DNA of 64,000 nt from Streptomyces smaragdinus. Lineage in GTDB: Bacteria; Actinomycetota; Actinomycetes; Streptomycetales; Streptomycetaceae. Below the pieces are notes generated by a model. That model did no database searches. It was given only the letters and a program-made list of their open reading frames with translations, and was not told the DNA's origin. Location: the NCBI RefSeq assembly GCF_009604385.1, contig NZ_WEGJ01000031.1:1-64000 (forward strand), written 5' to 3'. This document shows, piece after piece, positions 17,807 to 25,547 of this stretch; the first letter of the stretch is position 1, and every line of letters begins with the position of its first letter. The translations under genes were made by a program, and so were the position numbers.

Positions 17807-18009
17807 GCACGATCCGCGTGAACGGCGAGCCGCGCGAGCTGCCCCCCGCCGGGCTCACCCTCGACGCCCTGGTCGCCGCCCTCACCACCGCCCCGACGGG
17901 CATCGCGGCGGCCGTCAACGAAACCGTCGTCCCCCGTACCCGCTGGTCCGCCACCCTCCTCGGGGACGGCGACCGGGTCGAGGTGCTGACCGCCGTGCAG
18001 GGAGGGTGA
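17803..18009 (+). CDS. thiS: Sulfur carrier protein ThiS
   Basis: A 68-residue ubiquitin-like protein that ends in Gly-Gly (VLTAVQGG), the tail that is adenylated and thiocarboxylated to deliver sulfur to the thiazole. STIRVNGEPRELP and DRVEVLTAVQGG are typical. Its ATG overlaps the thiO stop and its own TGA overlaps the thiG GTG start by 4 bases, so all three genes are translationally coupled. No thiF adenylyltransferase lies in the window. Confidence 0.95.
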   Translation: MSTIRVNGEPRELPPAGLTLDALVAALTTAPTGIAAAVNETVVPRTRWSATLLGDGDRVEVLTAVQGG

Positions 18010-18821
18010 CCGCCGTGACCGGTACGACCGACCCCCTCGTCATCGCCGGTAAGGCCTTCGGCTCCCGGCTGATCATGGGCACCGGCGGCGCGCCGAGCCT
18101 GGACGTCCTGGAGCGGGCCCTGCTGGCCTCCGGCACCGGACTGACCACGGTGGCCATGCGCCGCCTCGACCCCGGGGTGCGGGGGTCCGTGCTGTCCGTG
18201 CTGGAGAAGCACGGGATCGCCGTGCTGCCGAACACCGCCGGCTGCTACACCGCGGGCGAGGCGGTGCTCACCGCGCGGCTGGCCCGGGAGGCGCTGGGGA
18301 CCGACTGGGTGAAGCTGGAGGTCATCGCCGACGAGCGGACGCTGCTGCCGGACCCGGTGGAGCTGCTGGACGCGGCGGAGACGCTGGTGGACGACGGGTT
18401 CACGGTGCTGCCGTACACCAGCGACGACCCGGTGCTGGCGCGGCGGCTGCAGGACGTGGGCTGCGCGGCGGTGATGCCGCTGGGATCGCCGATCGGCTCG
18501 GGGCTGGGGATCCGCAACCCGCACAACTTCGAGCTGATCGTGGAGCGCGCCGAGGTCCCGGTGATCCTCGACGCGGGCGCCGGGACGGCCTCGGACGCGG
18601 CGCTGGCGATGGAGCTGGGCTGCGCGGCGGTGATGCTGGCGTCGGCGGTGACGCGGGCGCAGGACCCAGTGCTGATGGCGACGGCGATGCGGCACGGGGT
18701 GGCGGCGGGCCGCCTGGCACACCGCGCGGGCCGCATCCCGCGCCGTCGCTTCGCGCACGCCAGCTCGCCGGTGGACGGCCGGGCGACGCTGGACGACCCG
18801 GAGCATCCGGCGTTCGACTAG
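18006..18821 (+). CDS. thiG: Thiazole synthase ThiG
   Basis: A 271-residue TIM-barrel enzyme that condenses deoxyxylulose 5-phosphate, dehydroglycine and ThiS thiocarboxylate into the thiazole moiety. Lys103 in WVKLEVIADE is the expected Schiff-base residue; MGTGGAPSLDVLERAL, PNTAGCYTAGEAV and GSPIGSGLGIRNP are family signatures. Start at GTG 18006 or, three codons later, GTG 18015. The family core ends at about residue 250, and a short Arg/His-rich extension (RRRFAHASSPVDG) follows, as in other actinomycetes. Confidence 0.95.
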   Translation: MTAVTGTTDPLVIAGKAFGSRLIMGTGGAPSLDVLERALLASGTGLTTVAMRRLDPGVRGSVLSVLEKHGIAVLPNTAGCYTAGEAVLTARLAREALGTDWVKLEVIADERTLLPDPVELLDAAETLVDDGFTVLPYTSDDPVLARRLQDVGCAAVMPLGSPIGSGLGIRNPHNFELIVERAEVPVILDAGAGTASDAALAMELGCAAVMLASAVTRAQDPVLMATAMRHGVAAGRLAHRAGRIPRRRFAHASSPVDGRATLDDPEHPAFD

Positions 18822-18847
18822 GGGGCACAGGCGTGCGCCCGGTCACG

Positions 18848-18921
18848 GGAATGCTGCATTCCTGCTGCAGCCTGCGGGAACACGGCGGCCCTGTCGGCGC
18901 GACCTCGTAGAATCCACAACC
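18848..18921 (+). promoter_or_regulatory. Promoter region of the PASTA kinase gene
   Basis: A perfect palindrome GGAATG-CTG-CATTCC (18848-18862) is followed by a good -10 hexamer TAGAAT at 18908-18913, placing +1 at about 18920-18922, on or next to the GTG start at 18922. This suggests a leaderless mRNA. No convincing -35 is seen. The palindrome may be an operator or a weak thiG terminator. Confidence 0.5.
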
Positions 18922-20826
18922 GTGGACACCACCCTTCACGACCCCCTGGTCGGCCGCACGCTCGACGGCCGGTACCGCGTGGACGCGCGGATCGCCGCCG
19001 GCGGCATGGCCACGGTCTACCGCGCCCTGGACCTGCGGCTGGACCGGGTGGTCGCGGTGAAGGTCATGCTCCCGGCGCTGGCCGCCGAGCAGGACTCCGT
19101 GGAGCGCTTCATCCGCGAGGCCAAGGCCGCCGCGGCGCTGGCGCACGCCAATGTGGTGGGGGTGTACGACCAGGGCATCGACGGCCCGTACGTCTTCCTG
19201 GCGATGGAGTACATCGCCGGCTGCACCCTGCGGGACGTGCTGCGCGAGCGCGGCGCCCTGCAGCCGCGGGCCGCCCTCGACATCCTGGAGCCCATCCTGG
19301 CGGCGCTCGGCGCCGCGCACCGGGCGGGGCTGATCCACCGGGACATGAAGCCGGAGAACGTGCTGATCGGCGACGACGGCCGGGTCAAGGTCGCGGACTT
19401 CGGCCTGGTCCGGGCGGTGAACACGCACTCCACGAACGCCACCGGCCGGGTCATGGGCACGGTGTCGTATCTGGCCCCGGAGCAGATCCAGGGCGGTACG
19501 ACGACGCCGCGCGTCGACGTGTACGCGTGCGGGGTGCTGCTGTACGAGATGCTCACGGGCCACAAGCCGCACCGCGGCGACGGCCCGGCGCAGGTGCTGT
19601 ACCAGGCGCTGCACGAGGACGTCGGCCTGCCCTCCGAGCTGGCCCCCGGAGTGGCCCCGGAGCTGGACGGCCTGGTGCTGGCGGCCACCGCCCGGGACCC
19701 GCAGCGGCGCCCCGCCGACGCGGTGGAGCTGTTCTCGAAGACCCGGGCGGCCCGCGCGGCGCTCACCGAGGCCCAGCTGGACGCGCTGCCGCCGACGGCG
19801 CTGCGCGAGGACAGCAGCGGCTCGGAGAATCTGACGAGCGTGCTGCCCCAGCAGGCCGCCCTCTTGAACCGCACCAGCGTGCTCCCGGTGCCGCCGCCCC
19901 AGCCCCCGCAGCCGCCGCCCGGCCCGCGGCCCGGCGCCCGGCCGCGGCGCGGCGGGCCCCGGGGCGGGCTGATCGCGCTGCTGGCGGCGCTGCTCGTGCT
20001 CGGAGTCGGGGCCGGGGTCTGGTACATCAACTCGGGCCAGTTCACCAAGGTCCCGCTCGTGATCGACAAGACCGAGGCGCAGGCCGGCAAGGCCCTGGAG
20101 CAGGCGGGGCTGCGCTACCGGACCACGGAGCGGTTCGACGCGACGGTCGCGCGCGGCCACGTGATCAGCAGCGACCCCGGCCAGGGCGAGCGGATCCGCG
20201 ACCACGGCACGGTGCGGCTGGTGATCTCCAGGGGCCCGGAGGTCGTGCCCGTACCGCAGCTGGAGGGCATGACCCTCGGCCAGGCGCGCAAGACGCTGGA
20301 GCGGGTGGGGCTGGTCGCCGGGAAGGTCACGGAGGAGTTCCACGACTCGTACCGGCGCGGCTCGGTGATCTCCTCGGGGATCGCGGCGGGCGAGGACGTC
20401 AAGGGCGGTACGGCGGTCCCGCTGGTCGTCAGCAAGGGCCGGCCGGTGGAGGTGCCGGACGTCGTCGGCGAGGACGAGGGCGACGCGGTCGAGGAGCTCG
20501 AGGACGCCGGCTTCACGGTGGACGTCTCCCCGCAGCGGGAGTTCTCCGCCGAGGACGAGGGGAAGGTCGCCGCGACCGATCCCACCCCGGGCTCGGAGGC
20601 CGCCGAGGGCGAGCGGATCACGCTGACGATCTCCAAGGGCCAGGACCTGGTCGAGGTGCCGGACGTGGAGGGCCTGTCGGCGGACGAGGCGGAGGAGCAG
20701 CTGGTCGCGGCGGGCTTCACGGTCAACCGCAACAGCGTCTTCTTCGGGGACAAGGTCTTCAACCAGTCCCCCGACGGCGGCGACGAGGCACCTCGCGGCA
20801 GCGAGATCACGATCTGGATCAAGTGA
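18922..20826 (+). CDS. Membrane Ser/Thr protein kinase with four PASTA repeats (PknL/Stk1 type)
   Basis: A 634-residue receptor-like kinase. The cytoplasmic kinase domain (about 16-275) has a Gly loop IAAGGMATV (24-32), ATP Lys47, HRDMKPEN (139-146, catalytic Asp141), DFG at 159-161 and the activation-loop end GTVSYLAPEQ. A Pro-rich juxtamembrane stretch (about 318-350) leads to one transmembrane helix (about 352-372). Four extracellular PASTA domains (about 374-634) should sense peptidoglycan or lipid II fragments. The position after thiG and near an Rv2175c-like gene and aroH matches mycobacterial pknL. The endonuclease gene begins at the very next base after its stop. Confidence 0.95.
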   Translation: MDTTLHDPLVGRTLDGRYRVDARIAAGGMATVYRALDLRLDRVVAVKVMLPALAAEQDSVERFIREAKAAAALAHANVVGVYDQGIDGPYVFLAMEYIAGCTLRDVLRERGALQPRAALDILEPILAALGAAHRAGLIHRDMKPENVLIGDDGRVKVADFGLVRAVNTHSTNATGRVMGTVSYLAPEQIQGGTTTPRVDVYACGVLLYEMLTGHKPHRGDGPAQVLYQALHEDVGLPSELAPGVAPELDGLVLAATARDPQRRPADAVELFSKTRAARAALTEAQLDALPPTALREDSSGSENLTSVLPQQAALLNRTSVLPVPPPQPPQPPPGPRPGARPRRGGPRGGLIALLAALLVLGVGAGVWYINSGQFTKVPLVIDKTEAQAGKALEQAGLRYRTTERFDATVARGHVISSDPGQGERIRDHGTVRLVISRGPEVVPVPQLEGMTLGQARKTLERVGLVAGKVTEEFHDSYRRGSVISSGIAAGEDVKGGTAVPLVVSKGRPVEVPDVVGEDEGDAVEELEDAGFTVDVSPQREFSAEDEGKVAATDPTPGSEAAEGERITLTISKGQDLVEVPDVEGLSADEAEEQLVAAGFTVNRNSVFFGDKVFNQSPDGGDEAPRGSEITIWIK

Positions 20827-21717
20827 GTGAGCCCCCGCGGACTCTCTCCCGCCCGGCTGCGCAACCCGGTCGGCAGCCATGTGCCGGTGGCCGGCGGACT
20901 CGCCCGCAGGGGCCTGGCCCGGGCCCGGGAGATCGGCGCCGAGACCCTGCAGGTCTTCGTGGCGAACGCCCGCGGCTGGGCCACGCCGGACGGTGACCCG
21001 CGCGAGGACGAGGCGTTCCGTACGGGCTGCGCGGACGCGCGGCTGCCGGTGTACGTGCATGCCCCGTACCTGATCAACTTCGGCTCGCACAGCGAGGCCA
21101 CCGCGGCGTCGTCCGTCGTGTCGATGCGGCACTCACTGCGGCGCGGCCGGGAAATAGGCGCCCTCGGCGTCGTGGTCCACACGGGCTCGGCGACCGGCGG
21201 GCGCACCCGGGAGACGGCGCTGCGGCAGGTGCGGGAGCTGGTGCTGCCGCTGCTGGACGGGCTGGACCGGGACGACGACCCCCTGTTCCTGCTGGAGCCG
21301 ACGGCCGGCCGGGGCTTCTCCCTGTGCTCGCCGGCCGGGGACCTGGGCCCGTATCTGGACGCGCTGGACCACCATCCGCGGCTCGGGATCTGCCTCGACA
21401 CCTGCCACGCCTTCGCCGCGGGGCACGATCTGGCCGCCGACGGCGGGGCGAAGGCGCTGCTGGACGAGCTGGTCGCGGTGGCCGGCGAGGGGCGGCTGAA
21501 GCTGATCCACGCCAACGACTCCAAGGCGGGGGTGGGCTCCCGGCTGGACCGGCACGAGAACATCGGGAAGGGCGGGATCGGTGACGCCGCGTTCCGGGAC
21601 CTCTTCGCGCATCCGGCGACGGAGGGGGTGCCGCTGGTCATCGAGACGCCCGGGGGGCCGGACGAGAAGGGGCACGCACGGGACATCCGGCGGCTGAAGC
21701 GGCTGCGGCGGGGCTGA
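20827..21717 (+). CDS. nfo: Endonuclease IV family AP endonuclease (deoxyribonuclease IV)
   Basis: A 296-residue TIM-barrel zinc enzyme that cleaves abasic sites in base-excision repair. The zinc-ligand segments are in order: GSHVPVAGG, VHAPYLINFGS, VVHTG, LEPTAG, CLDTCHAFAAGHD, HANDSK, RHENIGKGGIG and IETPG. The GTG start follows the kinase TGA without a gap, so it is probably cotranscribed and coupled. That pairing is positional; a functional tie between kinase and repair enzyme is not implied. Confidence 0.93.
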   Translation: MSPRGLSPARLRNPVGSHVPVAGGLARRGLARAREIGAETLQVFVANARGWATPDGDPREDEAFRTGCADARLPVYVHAPYLINFGSHSEATAASSVVSMRHSLRRGREIGALGVVVHTGSATGGRTRETALRQVRELVLPLLDGLDRDDDPLFLLEPTAGRGFSLCSPAGDLGPYLDALDHHPRLGICLDTCHAFAAGHDLAADGGAKALLDELVAVAGEGRLKLIHANDSKAGVGSRLDRHENIGKGGIGDAAFRDLFAHPATEGVPLVIETPGGPDEKGHARDIRRLKRLRRG

Positions 21718-21745
21718 GCAGGGCTCGCGGAACAGTCCTGGCGGA

Positions 21746-21762
21746 ATACCCCTAGGGGGTAT
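21746..21762 (+). promoter_or_regulatory. CsoR-type (copper-sensing) operator overlapping a promoter
   Basis: ATACCCCTAGGGGGTAT is a near-perfect palindrome (ATACCCC-TA-GGGGGTAT) that matches the actinobacterial CsoR/RcnR-family box. A TATATG -10-like hexamer (21760-21765) overlaps its right arm, so bound repressor should block RNA polymerase. The controlled gene starts at 21806. Confidence 0.75.
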
Positions 21763-21805
21763 ATGGTTCGGGACAGTGAAGCCGTTCCCGATCCCGGAGG
21801 ACCCC

Positions 21806-22363
21806 ATGCAGGAGCACACCCAGCACACCGGCCACGGGGATCACGCAGACCACACCCACCACGCCGGCCACGGAGACCACACGCAGCACGCCGCCCACGC
21901 GGATCACGGAAACCACGCCGGCCACGGCGCCGTCACCTGGGCCATGGCCGCCATGGCCACCCTCCACTGCCTCACCGGCTGCGCCGTCGGCGAGGTGCTG
22001 GGCATGGTCATCGGCACCGCGTTCGGCTGGTCCAACGCGCCGACGATGATCCTCGCGATCGTCCTGGCGTTCGTCTTCGGCTACGGATTCACCCTGTACG
22101 GCGTGACCCGCGCCGGCGTCGGCCTCGCGGCCGCCGTGCGGGTGGCGCTGGCCGCCGACACCGTGTCCATCATCGTGATGGAGGCCGTCGACAACGGCGT
22201 GATCCTGCTGATCCCCGGCGCGATGGAGGCCCAGCTCGCGGACGCGGAGTTCTGGCTGACCCTGGCCCTGGCCTTCGCGATCGCGTTCCTCGTCACCACC
22301 CCGGTCAACCGCTGGCTGATCGGCCGCGGCAAGGGCCACGCGGTGGTGCACCAGTACCACTGA
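21806..22363 (+). CDS. DUF4396 membrane protein with His-rich N-terminus, probable metal-responsive
   Basis: A 185-residue protein. The first 40 residues hold 14 His, mostly as HxxH and DH pairs (GDHADHTHHAGHGDH), a likely metal-binding tail. Then come about four hydrophobic segments (from about residue 42) with an internal Cys pair (HCLTGCAVGE) typical of DUF4396 proteins. The ATG at 21806 is chosen over GTG 21776 because GGAGGA lies 5 bases upstream. The CsoR-like box 44 bases before the ATG suggests induction by copper. Export, sequestration or sensing are all possible; the family has no established activity. A shared terminator follows. Confidence 0.85.
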   Translation: MQEHTQHTGHGDHADHTHHAGHGDHTQHAAHADHGNHAGHGAVTWAMAAMATLHCLTGCAVGEVLGMVIGTAFGWSNAPTMILAIVLAFVFGYGFTLYGVTRAGVGLAAAVRVALAADTVSIIVMEAVDNGVILLIPGAMEAQLADAEFWLTLALAFAIAFLVTTPVNRWLIGRGKGHAVVHQYH

Positions 22364-22378
22364 CCTGCACAAACGCAC

Positions 22379-22406
22379 AGGGCCCGGGGCTACAGCTCCG
22401 GGCCCT
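22379..22406. terminator. Bidirectional hairpin terminator between convergent genes
   Basis: A perfect 9-bp stem, AGGGCCCGG (22379-22387) with CCGGGCCCT (22398-22406). Its right half overlaps the last codons and stop of the leftward molybdoenzyme gene, so it serves both convergent transcripts. Confidence 0.7.
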
Positions 22407-23004
22407 CACCCGGATCCTCCTGGTACGAGTACCGCTGCTCGCGCCACGGATCACCGATGTTGTGATAGCCGCGCTCCTCCCAGAAGCCGCGGCGATCGGC
22501 CGTCATGTACTCCACACCCCGCACCCACTTCGGCCCCTTCCAGGCGTACAGCCGCGGGACCACGAGCCGCACCGGGAAGCCGTGCTCGGCGGTGAGGGGC
22601 TCACCGTCCTTGTGGGTGGCGAAGATCGTGTCGTCGGCGAGGAAGTCACCGAGCCGCAGATTCGAGCTGAAGCCGTACTCGGCCCAGACCATCACATGGG
22701 TGACGTCCTCGGCGGGCGGCGCCAGCCGGGCAATCGTCTTCGCCGGCACTCCGCCCCATTCCGCGCCGAGCATGCTGAACTTCGTCACGCAGTGCAGATC
22801 GGCGACCACGGTCTCGTACGGCAGCGCCGAGAACTCCTCGTGGTTCCAGCACCGCTTGCCCCCGTCGGCGGTGGCCCCGAAGACCCGGAACTCCCACCGC
22901 TCCGGCTTGAACCGGGGCACCGGACCGTAGTGGGTGACCGGCCAGCCCTTCTGGAGCCGCTGGCCCGGAGGAAGCATCCCCGCGCGGCTTTCGAGCTGAC
23001 CCAT
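22390..23004 (-). CDS. Sulfite oxidase/YedY-like molybdopterin-dependent oxidoreductase
   Basis: A 204-residue cytosolic protein with only the sulfite-oxidase Moco domain: THYGPVPRFKPERWEFRVFG, the Mo-ligand Cys72 in ADLHCVTKFS, and FPVRLVVPRLYAWKGPKWV. It lacks a Tat signal, heme domain and dimerisation domain, placing it with short YuiH/MsrP-like proteins of unknown substrate. The ATG at 23004 is the first in register with the family; no strong ribosome site is seen. The operator-like palindrome at 23080-23097 sits between it and the divergent bfr gene and could affect either. Confidence 0.88.
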   Translation of the reverse strand: MGQLESRAGMLPPGQRLQKGWPVTHYGPVPRFKPERWEFRVFGATADGGKRCWNHEEFSALPYETVVADLHCVTKFSMLGAEWGGVPAKTIARLAPPAEDVTHVMVWAEYGFSSNLRLGDFLADDTIFATHKDGEPLTAEHGFPVRLVVPRLYAWKGPKWVRGVEYMTADRRGFWEERGYHNIGDPWREQRYSYQEDPGEGPEL

Positions 23005-23079
23005 GGGTCCATGGTCGCAGACGGACACCGATGAGAGGACCCCGGGCCTGCCCGTACGGGGCATAAGAGGGCAACTCAT

Positions 23080-23097
23080 AGTAAGCGTGCACTTACT
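23080..23097. promoter_or_regulatory. Palindromic operator-like site before bacterioferritin
   Basis: AGTAAGCG-TG-CACTTACT is an 18-base inverted repeat, 7 of 8 positions symmetric per arm, 67 bases before the bfr ATG and 76 before the divergent gene. The size and symmetry resemble TetR-family operators. It does not match the IdeR/DmdR iron box. Confidence 0.55.
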
Positions 23098-23163
23098 GGA
23101 CCAAGGCGTACGGCGGTGCGAGGATGCGCAGCAATCCGGTCGGAACGGAAGGATCACGACGCC

Positions 23164-23643
23164 ATGCAGGGCGACCCCGAGGTCATCGAATTCCTGAACG
23201 AACAGCTGACGGCGGAGCTCACCGCCATCAACCAGTACTTCCTGCACGCGAAGATGCAGGAGAACTTCGGCTGGGTGAAGCTCGCGAAGACCACGCGGGC
23301 CGAGTCCTTCGACGAGATGAAGCACGCCGAGGTCCTCACGGACCGGATCCTCTTCCTGGAGGGCCTGCCGAACTACCAGCGGCTCTTCCATGTCCGGGTG
23401 GGCCAGACGGTGACCGAGATGTTCCAGGCCGACCGGCAGGTCGAGGTCGAGGCGATCGACCGGCTGAAGCGGGGCGTGGAGGTCATGCGCACCAAGGGGG
23501 ACATCACCTCGGCGAACATCTTCGAGTCGATCCTGGAGGACGAGGAGCACCACATCGACTATCTGGACACCCAGCTGGAGCTGATCGAGAAGCTGGGCGA
23601 GGCGCTCTACATCGCGCAGGTCATCGAGCAGCCGGAGAGCTGA
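23164..23643 (+). CDS. bfr: Bacterioferritin (heme-binding, ferroxidase-active)
   Basis: A 159-residue four-helix ferritin that aligns without gaps to E. coli Bfr at the key residues: ferroxidase ligands Glu18, Glu51, His54, Glu94, Glu127 and His130, and the heme ligand Met52 in DEMKH. It should assemble into 24-mers that oxidise Fe(II) and store ferric mineral. The ATG at 23164 has AAGGA upstream. It converges on bfd (8-base gap), whose ferredoxin helps release stored iron. The palindrome at 23080 is the likely control site. Confidence 0.97.
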   Translation: MQGDPEVIEFLNEQLTAELTAINQYFLHAKMQENFGWVKLAKTTRAESFDEMKHAEVLTDRILFLEGLPNYQRLFHVRVGQTVTEMFQADRQVEVEAIDRLKRGVEVMRTKGDITSANIFESILEDEEHHIDYLDTQLELIEKLGEALYIAQVIEQPES

Positions 23644-23651
23644 CGGGGAAG

Positions 23652-23897
23652 CTACGCGGCCTCCGCCAGCGCGGCACCGGGCCGGGAGTCGAGGGCCTCG
23701 GGCGCCTTGGCGGCTATCAGGTCACCGCGCGGGCAGCCGGCGCCCCGGCCCAGCAGGGACTGGATCCGGCGGACACAGGAGCCGCAGTCCGTCCCGGCCC
23801 CGGACGCGGAGGCGATGGCGCGGGGGGTGCAGCTGCCCGCGGCGGCGTGATCGCGGACCTGCTCTTCGGTCACGCCGAAGCACGAGCACACGTACAT
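23652..23897 (-). CDS. bfd: Bacterioferritin-associated [2Fe-2S] ferredoxin
   Basis: An 81-residue BFD-like protein. The four cluster ligands Cys4, Cys6, Cys38 and Cys41 are spaced as in E. coli Bfd (CxC then CxxC, here CSC and CGSC). Bfd reduces the core of bacterioferritin through its heme to release iron. A ~25-residue Ala-rich tail extends beyond the fold. An iron box 25 bases upstream of the ATG implies expression when iron is scarce, opposite in logic to storage by bfr. Confidence 0.93.
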   Translation of the reverse strand: MYVCSCFGVTEEQVRDHAAAGSCTPRAIASASGAGTDCGSCVRRIQSLLGRGAGCPRGDLIAAKAPEALDSRPGAALAEAA

Positions 23898-23921
23898 ACG
23901 GGAACCCCCGCGCGAGAAGGA

Positions 23922-23938
23922 AAGGTAACCCTTACCTT
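23922..23938 (-). promoter_or_regulatory. IdeR/DmdR (DtxR-family) iron box upstream of bfd
   Basis: AAGGTAA-CCC-TTACCTT has perfect 7-base arms and resembles the DtxR/IdeR/DmdR consensus TTAGGTTAGSCTAACCTAA. It ends 25 bases upstream of the bfd start, where an Fe(II)-loaded repressor would block transcription. Confidence 0.8.
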
Positions 23939-23992
23939 ACCCGGCACGGGGGCTCCGGAGAAGCGTGAGCCGTGTCTCACCGGCCCGGCGGC

Positions 23993-25360
23993 TCACTGGT
24001 CGCGGTACATCTCCGCCACCAGGAAGGCCAGGTCCAGGGACTGCGACCGGTTGAGCCGGGGGTCGCAGGCCGTCTCGTAGCGCTGGTGCAGATCGTCGAC
24101 GAAGATCTCGTCGCCGCCGCCCACGCACTCCGTGACGTCGTCGCCGGTCAGCTCGACGTGGATGCCGCCCGGGTGGGTGCCCAGGCCCTTGTGGACCTCG
24201 AAGAAGCCCTTGACCTCGTCCAGCACGTCGTCGAAGCGCCGTGTCTTGTGGCCGGAGGCCGCCTCGAAGGTGTTGCCGTGCATCGGGTCGCAGATCCAGA
24301 CGACCTGGGCGCCCTGCGCGGAGACCTTCTCGATCAGGGTGGGGAGCTTGTCGCGGACCTTGTCGGCGCCCATCCGCGTGATGAACGTGAGCCGGCCCGG
24401 GGTGCGCTCGGGGTCGAGGCGGTCGATCAGCTGCAGGGCGTCCTCCGCGGTGGAGGTGGGGCCCAGCTTCACGCCGATCGGGTTGCGGATCCTCGAGGCG
24501 AACTCGATGTGCGCGTGGTCCAGCTGACGGGTGCGCTCACCGATCCAGATCATGTGCCCGGACACGTCGTACAGCTCGCCGGTGCGCGAGTCCACGCGGG
24601 TCAGCGCCGACTCGTAGTCGAGGATCAGGCCCTCGTGGGACGAGAAGAACTCGACCGTGCGGAACTCCTCCGGGTCGACCCCGCAGGCGTTCATGAAGTT
24701 CATGGCCCGGTCGATCTCGCGGGCCAGGGCCTCGTAGCGCTGGCCGGAGGGGGAGGACCGCACGAAGTCCCGGTTCCAGGCGTGCACCTGGCGCAGGTCG
24801 GCGTAACCGCCGGTGGTGAACGCGCGGACCAGGTTCAGCGTGGACGCCGACGCGTGGTACATCCGCGCCAGCCGCCGCGGGTCCGGCCTGCGGGACTCGG
24901 GGGTGAAGGCGAAGCCATTGACGGAGTCGCCCCGGTAGACGGGCAGGGTGACGCCGTCGCGGGTCTCGGTGGCCTTCGAGCGCGGCTTGGAGTACTGGCC
25001 GGCGATCCGGCCGACCTTCACCACGGGGACCGAGCCGGCGTAGGTCAGGACGGCGCTCATCTGGAGCATCGTCTTGAGCTTGTTGCGGATGTGGTCCGCG
25101 GAGACGCCGTCGAACGCCTCGGCGCAGTCACCGCCCTGCAGCAGGAACGCCTCACCGCGGGCCACCGCCGCCAGCCGCTCGGTCAGCTGGTCGCACTCGC
25201 CGGCGAAGACGAGGGGCGGATAGGACTCGAGCTCGGCGATCACGTCACGCAGGGCCTGGCTGTCGGGCCACTCGGGCTGCTGCACGGCGGGGAGGTCACG
25301 CCAGGACCGCGCGCCGGTGGCGTCGTCGGGAGTCGTCTCGAGGTGAGGGCTGTCAGTCAC
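23993..25360 (-). CDS. aroH: Class II 3-deoxy-7-phosphoheptulonate (DAHP) synthase
   Basis: A 455-residue plant/actinobacterial-type DAHP synthase, the first shikimate-pathway step (PEP + erythrose 4-phosphate). Signatures: WRDLPAVQQPEWPD, the metal-ligand Cys in LLQGGDCAEAFDG, YSKPRS, MYHASASTLNLVRAF, SSHEGLILDYE, WICDPMHGNT and GGIHVELTGDDVTECVGGG. GTG 25360 is the family-supported start; the open frame upstream has no similarity. It diverges from the Trp-attenuated anthranilate synthase operon, so precursor and branch-point genes share one 118-base promoter region. Confidence 0.95.
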   Translation of the reverse strand: MTDSPHLETTPDDATGARSWRDLPAVQQPEWPDSQALRDVIAELESYPPLVFAGECDQLTERLAAVARGEAFLLQGGDCAEAFDGVSADHIRNKLKTMLQMSAVLTYAGSVPVVKVGRIAGQYSKPRSKATETRDGVTLPVYRGDSVNGFAFTPESRRPDPRRLARMYHASASTLNLVRAFTTGGYADLRQVHAWNRDFVRSSPSGQRYEALAREIDRAMNFMNACGVDPEEFRTVEFFSSHEGLILDYESALTRVDSRTGELYDVSGHMIWIGERTRQLDHAHIEFASRIRNPIGVKLGPTSTAEDALQLIDRLDPERTPGRLTFITRMGADKVRDKLPTLIEKVSAQGAQVVWICDPMHGNTFEAASGHKTRRFDDVLDEVKGFFEVHKGLGTHPGGIHVELTGDDVTECVGGGDEIFVDDLHQRYETACDPRLNRSQSLDLAFLVAEMYRDQ

Positions 25361-25384
25361 GTGCCCAAGAGTACGGGCTTGTCC

Positions 25385-25426
25385 CACCTGTGCCCGCCGT
25401 TGCTCACGTTGTGAGACACCTGTGAC
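25385..25426. promoter_or_regulatory. Repeats in the aroH / trp-leader divergent promoter region
   Basis: A palindrome CTCAC-GTT-GTGAG (25403-25415) is flanked by two direct repeats, CACCTGTGCC (25385-25394) and CACCTGTGAC (25417-25426). They sit in the short region that must drive both divergent aromatic genes and may bind a shared regulator. Confidence 0.4.
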
Positions 25427-25478
25427 TCTTGCCCGGTACGGGTCCCGTGCCGCCGATGTCCGGGGTAAGGTGCGTCCC

Positions 25479-25547
25479 ATGTTCGCGCAGACGATCCAGT
25501 CCTGGTGGTGGCCCCGTTCCACGGCGGCCCCGCTGACACGCGCGTAA
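25479..25547 (+). CDS. trpL: Tryptophan attenuator leader peptide
   Basis: A 22-residue peptide, MFAQTIQSWWWPRSTAAPLT plus RA, with three consecutive TGG codons (25503-25511). Ribosome stalling at these codons when charged tRNA-Trp is scarce would favour an antiterminator and let transcription reach the anthranilate synthase gene. It ends 21 bases before the terminator stem at 25569. Trp attenuation is known for Streptomyces anthranilate synthase genes; this is a clean example. Confidence 0.92.
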   Translation: MFAQTIQSWWWPRSTAAPLTRA

